Positions 56,776 to 64,000 of a stretch of 64,000 nt of DNA are shown here, one piece after another. Source of the stretch: Saururus chinensis. Lineage: Eukaryota; Streptophyta; Magnoliopsida; Piperales; Saururaceae. Every line of letters starts with the position of its first letter. The stretch's first letter is position 1. Where the stretch lies: the NCBI GenBank assembly GCA_035235625.1, contig CP141147.1, forward strand, positions 3,337,001-3,401,000. The letters run 5' to 3'. Both the position numbers and the translations under genes were made by a program. The notes under the pieces are model-generated. The model made no database searches and was not told the origin of the DNA. It saw nothing but the letters and a program-made list of their open reading frames with translations.

Positions 56776-58658
56776 CATCCAATGTACTTACAACCAACAT
56801 GCATGTCATATGCATTTCAACATACCATACAATTGTGCTTACACGTACATCATGCAATCAGATCGTTACATAACATCCAAAGCATGGCATCACACAATCC
56901 TAGCATGCTACTACTCATTCAAAGCATGCTATCATGAATTTACGAGTTCAAAGCTCCCCTACCTCGTAATCATGACGTTTGATGGCGAGCACATGACGGT
57001 GGCGGCGTCGGCGACGAAGCTGACGGTCAAAACCGTTGCATAGCTGAGAGAGCTGCTGTCCCGAGGATTTAAGAAGTGCCGGAACTACTCACGGCCAAAC
57101 AAGGTGTCAGAATCAATGCGGTAAAAACCCGCGATCCACGGCGGCACACTAGGGCGGCCGGGAGACAAGTCATGCCAACATATGTGGCAGTACGACCAGA
57201 AATCGAGGGTGTACTCACTGAAGATCGGCTGGTGGCTAAGACGTGCTCAGCCGGCCACAAGACATCGAAATCGGCCGTGGACAGCACCCAACGGCGACGA
57301 TTTCGGTCAACAAAGGCCCACATAAGGGCGGAGGGCATGGGGCGACGCTCGAGGACAGAGAAGAGGTGGTGGAGGGCTATGCGTCAACTCCACTCGGTGG
57401 CAAAGCCAACCGATGGTCAGGCGGCGAGAATGCGGCACCTACACCCAAAAATGCATGCGTGGCCACATGCACACGCGGCCAAATAGTGCCACTATAGGGG
57501 GAGATGGGTCGGACGGTGGCGACCCAAGGCCCACATAAGGCCAACAGGGCTAAGGCCAGGAAGTGGTGGCCGATCAAAATGGCGACATCGCCGATCGCCA
57601 CCCACAACTAATACACGTGGTACGGGCGACTGTACATCACGCACGATATAGTGCAGGGCAAGCAGCCCATTCCAACCAGAGGTGTAATTGGCCAAGTGGG
57701 GCTGACCCTCACTGTCGCCGAGCCAGGGCAGAGCCCATGATGGCCAAAAGGCCCATGACTCGCCGATGCTAGCGACCCGAGACGCACCCAAAGCATCTAA
57801 TCAGGCGGAGCAAGGCAATAGGGGCGGGGCGGGGTCGAAAATGACAACCCCCCACCAACACTGGGTCGAGGTAGGCTGGACGGAGTCTATCCGGTGGCCG
57901 GACAATGACCGGAAATCCCGGCGTCTCAAAAAAATCTCACGGACAGTGAGATGAAGAATGAGAACAAAACCCAACCAAATGTTCGGCAGCTCACAGCGGA
58001 GTACAGAAAGCATGGCGGCGGCTCTAGCTAGCGCCTATGGGTTCCTAGCGGCCAACTAAACATAAGTCTAGTTGAGAGTGGCCGCAAACGACGTTAAAAT
58101 CGTACACCCATAGCTCAAAAACGGGATTAAAGGAGAGAAAAATCCCGAAAATGGTTCGGTACCTCGTGTAGGAGCGAAGAGGCCGTGGTGGCAGTCATAG
58201 CCGGTGTCTATGGACTCGTGGCGGTGAGGCAAAGCAGATCAGGACAAGAACCGCCAGAATCTGACGACGGAGGAGGGAGAACGGAGCGACCGAAATCTGG
58301 GTCGGGTTTCTCCCAAAACGCACTGGACGTCTGGAAAAAGTTTATGGGCGTCGAAAAGTTACTGGAATCCGATCTTCGGATTGATATATATAAAATCTTT
58401 TTAATTTTTACCTTTACATCCCTAACACGCGTTAACCTCCCGATTACGCGTTATAGCTCCAAAATTCGCGCCGTAAGCATGCAGCGAGGCCCGCGGTCTA
58501 CGACTAAGCCCCACACCCGACTCTACGGGTATAAATACGGGAAAAAATATATATAAATATGAATACGCTAAAGCGTTACATTTTCCTGCCGAAAATGGCC
58601 AAAAAAATAGCAAAAAAATCACAGAAAATCGTAGAAAAATCAGGGACATTACAAGGAG

Positions 58659-59230
58659 AGTAAGTAGCATCTGGGTAGTGGATAATGTTGGAGTGGGTAG
58701 ATAACATTGAAGGAAGTGATAGCCATGGTGGAAAAGGTAGAAGAAGGGATAAAACATACAAAAAGGGAATGATATTATGGTATTTAAAAAAACTAGGTTA
58801 AGGTTAGTAATCCAAGATGTCTATCTATTTAATATTAAAATTTCTTATAATGTTATATATGTGAGAGGAAAATGAAGAGATGTAGTTATTAGTAAATTGT
58901 TTCTTGAAGTTCACTACATCAGGAAATGAAGAAAGGTGAAATGAAATTGAAGTTATGAAGAGAGTCACAACATCCAAGAAGTTACAAATTTTAAACAGCG
59001 CCTCATGACCATTAAGAAACATTAAAAATAAATCACCAGGTGCATGTCGATATGAAGAGTGGCTAACAAGTGGAAGTGTGGCAGTCCTTGTGCCCAGGAG
59101 GAGGCGCAGAGCATAAAAATTCAATCTTTTTATCACTTAACTACATAAGAAGCATAAACAAACAATTACATAAGCAAAAAATATGTAATCAAAGGAATGC
59201 AAATAATCAAACTGAAATATATGAACAAAT
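58659..59230. other. AT-rich intergenic DNA
   Basis: No gene or transposon edge recognised between the family 1 element and the LTR-like piece that follows. Confidence 0.4.
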
Positions 59231-60110
59231 ACGAACTAACCTTGGGCTGATCAGCCCCTTGGACGTGCTCTAGCCTTCACACCAACGTCTAATCACAATT
59301 GTAACACCATTGAATAAGCAAAGGAAGGTGTTTTACCTTTTTATGTGTAGATACCTCTACCACCCTTCTCTTGGATTGAAATCACAGCAAGGGGATGATC
59401 CAAATCTTATCCTTGAAGCCACGAACTAGCAAATAGAGCGATCTCCCTCAAGTACCATGTCCAAGAGAAGTATAGAGGAGAAGGAGAGGGGCGGCCAGCA
59501 AGAAGTCTCTCAATCACAAGAGAGGAGGCCGCACCAAATAGGGAGAGGAGGCAGATTCTGAGAAGGGAGATGAGAGGGGGGCGTCACGCACCAGCTAGGG
59601 CTTCTCCTCTCCCTCTTCTATCTCTTAAATACCCTTCCCACTTACCTCTTATGTGGGCTTCATAGACAGGCTTCATAAATTGGACCTCTTACTGAATTTT
59701 TAGGTTATTTTAAGATGGCCTAACACAATAGAGGGCCTAATACAACAGGTGCGGGCTCTACTCCTCAGAGCCCACGGGGGCCTGGACCCCATGTTCATGG
59801 TCAAGCCCGTGAGAGGGTCGACCATTCACTAACCACGGGTCCGACCATCTACATTTAATTCGTAAGTTGGGCCTCACAATGTGTTGATGCCCACCTTAAT
59901 CACATGCCTAGTATGCGTGTATATTAAATGCAGGTCCTAATAGAATTTGTGTCACGATAATTCATATGGGGTCGACACAACTGCTCCCACTAACCTTGAA
60001 CCCCTTCGCCCATATGAACTCACCCAAACAGTGAACAACATAGACCAAAATAGGCCCAAGCCCATACCCTGGTCTAACACGACGTGCTTGTAGTGGAACC
60101 CGGCACATTA
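59231..60110 (-). repeat. Possible LTR or promoter relic
   Basis: On the minus strand a GC-moderate stretch with GGGCTTGGGCC, GGGTCGACC and GGCCC words leads to a TATA-like GGTATTTAAGAGATAG (about 59622-59635). An AGCCCTAGC word and a CT-rich leader follow, then CCTTGCTGTGATTTCAATCC. That is the usual make-up of a plant LTR U3-R-U5 or of a gene promoter. No paired LTR, target duplication or coding frame was found. Confidence 0.4.
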
Positions 60111-61072
60111 ATTTTTTCCTTAGAATTAAGAGGTGGTCATAAAAATAGACTCGTAAAATAGGACATAATTATAATTTAAAAAAACATCATGGGCATATAT
60201 GTAGGTTTTGTGAACAAACTTCCAAAACAGTGTTTGTTCACTTTCTTTTCCTCTCCAACTAGGGGGGTGGTGAGGTGAGGATGCAGAGAAGCAGATGTTG
60301 AGTTTTGCCCCCCTTTGATGTACCCCCATTTTCAATGGTAAAAACTTAAATCTACTCCATCACAGACTATACTTTTTGGCTTTTCTTAAACTAAAGGCCA
60401 GTATATACTTCCATTCGCACCAACAAAACAGACACACCCAAATAATTTGGAAAATGGAAAAAATTTAGAGAACTCAGACAAGAATAGGTAAAATGCTGCA
60501 GGTTTCAACTTTGTGCAAGTTCAACATTATTAGTATAATGAAGGTTTAAAACTCAGCGAATAGCATACACAACGTTCAACAGCTAACCTTAGTAAAATGG
60601 AAAATGCAGAAACTGTACCAAAAACATATGAAAAAAGTCAACTGCTGAAATAAGAAAATTCCCTTGGCACAAGTAAATAAATTGAAGGAGATAAATGAGG
60701 CCAGAAGAGCATAAAAGGTTGGTTATAACTAATGAAGCCGATCAACATGCATGTTGAAGACTTGGAACAGATAAATGCAGAAAATAAATACGATCAGTCA
60801 TGATGTGAGATGAACATGCCACAATCAATTCTAGTGTTATTAGAAGAAGAAAGAGAAAGAGGAATGGTGGAAGAAAGAATGAAGAGAATTGGTAAAATGA
60901 GGCACACAATTTACTTTACACATATATCATACAAAAGTTTCTATATAGCAGTCGGAAGTATTTTGATATTTGATATAGGACATTTAGATACAAAATATAG
61001 TCTTGTGCAACATATGTTAACCTGAGTCAATCTGATATATGACCATGTTTCGACTGGCCAAGACACAGAATC
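60111..61072. other. Region downstream of the FDM-like gene
   Basis: AT-rich with no coding signal. The part nearest 61072 should contain the 3' untranslated region of the minus-strand gene. Confidence 0.45.
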
Positions 61073-63631
61073 TCAAGTTCTCTTACGCTTCTTAATTACC
61101 CATTTTTTCATAACATATTCAACCACCTCTTTCAGAGTGGCCTTTCTATTCTCCTCATTATGCCAAAATTCAGGGAAGCATTTTCTTCCGCTGGGATCAT
61201 ATTCGTTCATTTCCATTAAGGCTTTAGTTACTGCCTGATAAACATCCGTACCCCATTCTTCTTTCAAACTTTTCAGCCTTTCATCATCTTGATCAATGAT
61301 TTCTCTGAACTCCTGTAATCAAAGAAATCAGGTTTACATGCACAGGAGTGACAGAGGGGAACAAAATGACCAAGGAGTAAAACAAAGAGTTAAGAGTGTA
61401 AAAAATTGTTGGCTATATTGGTAGATATAACATCATTAATTAGAAGCTAAAGAAGCACGTCACCTAACTCCAAAGGAAACTGTTCTGTGCACACGCTTAC
61501 ATACCCTTCCTACTCACCTGTAGACATAGCACTTGACGGCCAAATTAACAACCATTCTCTCTTCTCATCCCACAGCATTATGAAATAGGCAATTGCACAT
61601 ATTCCTTTGGGAGAGGAAGGTGATGAGGAGATGTGAGAGAAAAGAAGACGAAAAATAAGGACAACACTTGATTCCAAGGGATAAGCTGAAATTGACTACA
61701 CATTATCTAAAATTTCTGCATTATGCTAGTCTAGATAAATTTGAGCAAGCATGTTGTTCAATAACGGTTGTGCTAAGAATCAATTTCGATATATCGGGCA
61801 ATGTCGCTTTCCGACACCAGCTCTTCTCCATATCTCACTCTACCTCTAAAACAATCTACATTAATTTGTATCGCTTCTACAAAACAATCTCCGTATGAGG
61901 TCTAAGTAATCCACCACAAATATAATCAACATGCAAAGAAGGAAAATACATACATCAGTTTTCCCTTCAACTGTAACCATTTTGAAAGGGTGCCATTGAG
62001 AGTCTTTAAAATAAGTGTGCTGCCACAATGAGCACAATTCTGAAGCTTTGATACCTCCTTTTCCTGAAAATTTACGTTTGCATGCTGATTCAAATGGCTT
62101 TATATTTATGTCTCCCATCCTTTTAACTCCAACAACCGTTCGTCCTGTCAATATCTCACTCAGTCCCTACAGTACGAGAATATTATTAGTCCTGCTCTAT
62201 AAATTAATGCAAAAAAAAAACGAACTCAAAATTCTAAAAAACTGGTAACGAAAACAAACGTTTATGAGTTCTTTTCGAGCATCCTGTAATTCATCATTGG
62301 TTCTGCGCTCTTTCACTATAAGAGCGATATTTAAGGCTTCTAAGCTTTTAATTTCTTCTTCCTTGTCTTCCAATACAGCCTTCATTTCATCAGTCTTTTT
62401 TTGACTCTCAGGATCTTCCATATGTTTTAGAACTCCCAATTGTATATTAAGCTGCTCAATCTCCGATTCGAGCTTTTGCTTTGTGTCAAATTGCTTTTCC
62501 ATTTCATCAAGAAATTGTTTTTTCTTTCTCTGCAAACATGAATTCCAATTATTTTTTGACATTGAAATAAAAATAGTATCTTACTATCTTTTATCTAAAA
62601 GACAGGAGATCATATTCATGGTAGACCGAACAACAATAAAAGCACCTTCTGCTCGTCCATCCGTCGTAGAACATTCTCATCAACTCCTTCTTCTACTAAA
62701 CTTGGTGTCTGAAGGGAGTCACTCGGTGCAGCATTCTTGTAAAACAAAAAACAAAAAAAAGGAACCCACATCAACTTTACAACTTTAGACTTCCAAATGA
62801 TCCATCACCTTAGAGAACAGTAGCAGCTGCCACCGCTGGGAAAGTTCGAGGTGGTGATAAATCATCCACAGGTCGTTTGATAGCCAAGAAATCACTTTAA
62901 AAACCTTAAGTCATTTCATTGGGTTGAGGATTTAAGTCAATTTCAAGGGAAGAAACAAAAAATGGAAAACAAATTATATGTGGGAGAAATCCCATAATTA
63001 TGCAGTACTGCTGGAAGCCAGTTTATAGACAAAGAACAAAGCTTGTTTGCATCAGAACAACGTCCTCCCCTTCTCTTCCCACACTCATACTAATTTGTTA
63101 GTTTCCTATTTAAAAAAACTGAAACTTAAAAACCGTAAATCAGCTGAACTTATGTAGAAAGAAATGAACTTTTCTGTGCCGAAACAAAAAGAAAGTAATG
63201 AAATTTACCTGATGTTCCTGCAGAAGCTCTGAAACAGTTTTTAAGTCTCCATTCTCGCGAAGATGAACCCCAATGACGCCAGAAGATGCGTAATCATCTG
63301 CACATGCAAGCCATCCATAGATGCCACTTGAGGGATGATTTTGCCGCCGCCACTGCTTTCTCCCATGTTGCTGTTCCTCAAAATGTCTTGCAAAGTTCAA
63401 AGCGTCTTGAAACCCAGACCAGTCCTTTCTAAAATCCACTATGGCGTTCCCTGTATGGCCAAGAAAATTCCACAGAGCATGAACCCTCAGGGGGTTGAAC
63501 TGCGAATACTTCTCTTTCAGGCAAGAACCATTCTCTCCTAGATTCAAGCCATTCTTGTATTCAGTTGGAAGATTTACAACGACGCCCATCCAAGGCCATA
63601 CATATTTTTCTTCGTCTGAACTGTAACCCAT
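61073..63631 (-). CDS. XS/XH domain protein, FDM/IDN2 family (RNA-directed DNA methylation type)
   Basis: Five exons on the minus strand join in phase 0 without stops: 63631-63209, 62735-62646, 62529-62260, 62166-61954 and 61312-61073, giving about 411 residues. Introns have GT/AG borders (GTAAAT, GTGCTT, GTTTGT, GTATGT; acceptors ACAAG, TTGCAG, CTGTAG, TTACAG). Residues about 10-130 are an XS domain: YVWPWMGVVVNLPTEY, LWNFLGHTGNAIVDF, YGWLACADDY and LRENGDLKTV. Exons 2-3 form a charged coiled coil (FLDEMEKQFDTKQKLESEIE). Exons 4-5 are the XH domain (LSEILTGR, RKFSGKGG, ELCSLWQ, ALMEMNEYDPSGRK, LKEVVEYV). FDM/IDN2 proteins bind small-RNA-associated duplexes as dimers in RNA-directed DNA methylation. 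Known members are usually near 630 residues with an N-terminal zf-XS finger and a longer coil. Here an in-frame stop at 63668-63670 precedes Met 63631, so the finger is absent unless an upstream exon exists. All exons are open, so it is likely functional or recently so. Confidence 0.9.
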
Positions 63632-64000
63632 ATCAACCCAGTCCTCAAAGAGTCTCTTTGATACAGTTCAGATTGCAGGAGGTGCCGGTAACAATCCAGA
63701 ACGCTTACACTGGAGCTAAAGATGAAGGCAAGTTTCTTCACTGGAACTCAGGTTTTTGCATGACGCAACACCTCTCCGCTGTTGTGAGGAAGAGTGACGA
63801 GAAAGCTTCAGCCTTCCCGAGGAGTGTTGCATGTCACCATTGACGGCGTCCCTCGAGAGTCGAATCCGTTCGATGATGCCCGTCATACCTTTCCCGGACG
63901 CGAATCTGCTGAGGAGGTTTTCTGCCTCTGCACCTGGCCGCTAATAAGAATGAGACACGTTATTAGCCTCCACTTTCTCAAACGGCAACCAAAACCAAAC
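63632..64000 (-). other. Probable 5' leader or promoter of the FDM-like gene
   Basis: On the minus strand the sequence just before Met 63631 reads on as LFEDWVD in frame, back to a TGA at 63668-63670. The rest is GC-moderate without a recognised domain; no zf-XS coding is visible in any frame. It may be untranslated leader, promoter, or a decayed first exon. Confidence 0.4.

Larger units (their letters stand above)
54131..58658. mobile_element. Large solo-LTR-like element, family 1 copy 2, target duplication AGGAG
   Basis: The 4518-bp unit 54136-58653 starts TGTAACGCCCGAGATTTTTC and ends CAGGGACATTACA, with AGGAG at 54131-54135 and 54654-equivalent 58654-58658. It follows copy 1 (37800-42619) nearly throughout, including the GTAGGGTGAGTATTTTCATACTC word (54645), the GTGCCACTCTTGGGC zone (55620-55740), the CGGCTAGCTCAAACACGG word (55910) and the GC-rich zone (56970-58330). 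No coding domain. The minus strand has TATA-like TTTTATATATATCAA near 58390. This is the clearest isolated member of the family. Confidence 0.87.

Noticed and set aside
1-64000. tRNA, rRNA or snoRNA genes
   Set aside because: No cloverleaf-like B-box/A-box pairs or rRNA words were noticed by eye; the only tRNA-related signal is the retroelement primer-binding site at 33228-33239. A covariance-model scan would decide.

Overview
The window reads as nuclear DNA of a flowering plant. It is AT-rich, has intron-containing genes of plant-only families, and is filled with plant-type LTR retrotransposons, a CACTA DNA transposon and Stowaway-like MITEs. I cannot name the species. There is no prokaryotic, phage or organellar block, no CRISPR array and no RNA gene that I can recognise.

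Only two host genes look functional, both on the minus strand. One at 19966-20849 encodes a Myb/SANT-like (LIMYB-type) protein in two exons. One at 61073-63631 encodes an XS/coiled-coil/XH protein of the FDM/IDN2 family, whose known members act in RNA-directed DNA methylation; here it lacks an N-terminal zf-XS domain and has a short coiled coil. A cytochrome P450 relic (about 1080-1815, plus strand) is broken by stops, gaps and loss of the haem-binding end.

Layout. 1-6.5 kb: P450 relic, a degenerate Ty1/copia element (minus) with LTR edge and polypurine tract, a GGTT-rich repeat with telomere-like units, and an internally deleted Ty3/gypsy scrap. 6.5-11.8 kb: AT-rich array of diverged direct repeats, about 3 kb apart. 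12.4-19 kb: two related MITEs, a second copy of the GGTT-rich repeat, a 94-bp tandem repeat and a SIRE-like copia gag/protease relic. 19-22.7 kb: the LIMYB-type gene. 23-36.2 kb: a nest of four elements. An Athila-like element (plus) is split by a chromodomain Ty3/gypsy element (minus, 23336-33628, target duplication CTCTT). That element is in turn split by a solo LTR (24535-25712, duplication ATAGG) and a CACTA transposon (26715-30289, duplication TAA). 36.2-58.7 kb: a second nest, made almost entirely of very large LTR-like elements of two families without coding domains (three copies of a TGTAACGCCC family, two of a TGTCACGCC family), most with 5-bp target duplications. 58.7-64 kb: a probable LTR or promoter relic and then the FDM-like gene.

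Target duplications and interrupted reading frames give a relative order for the insertions. The most interesting items are this nested stratigraphy, the two families of 3.2-4.8 kb solo-LTR-like units with minisatellites, and the compact FDM-like gene beside heavily nested transposons. I found no convincing new defence or metabolic system.
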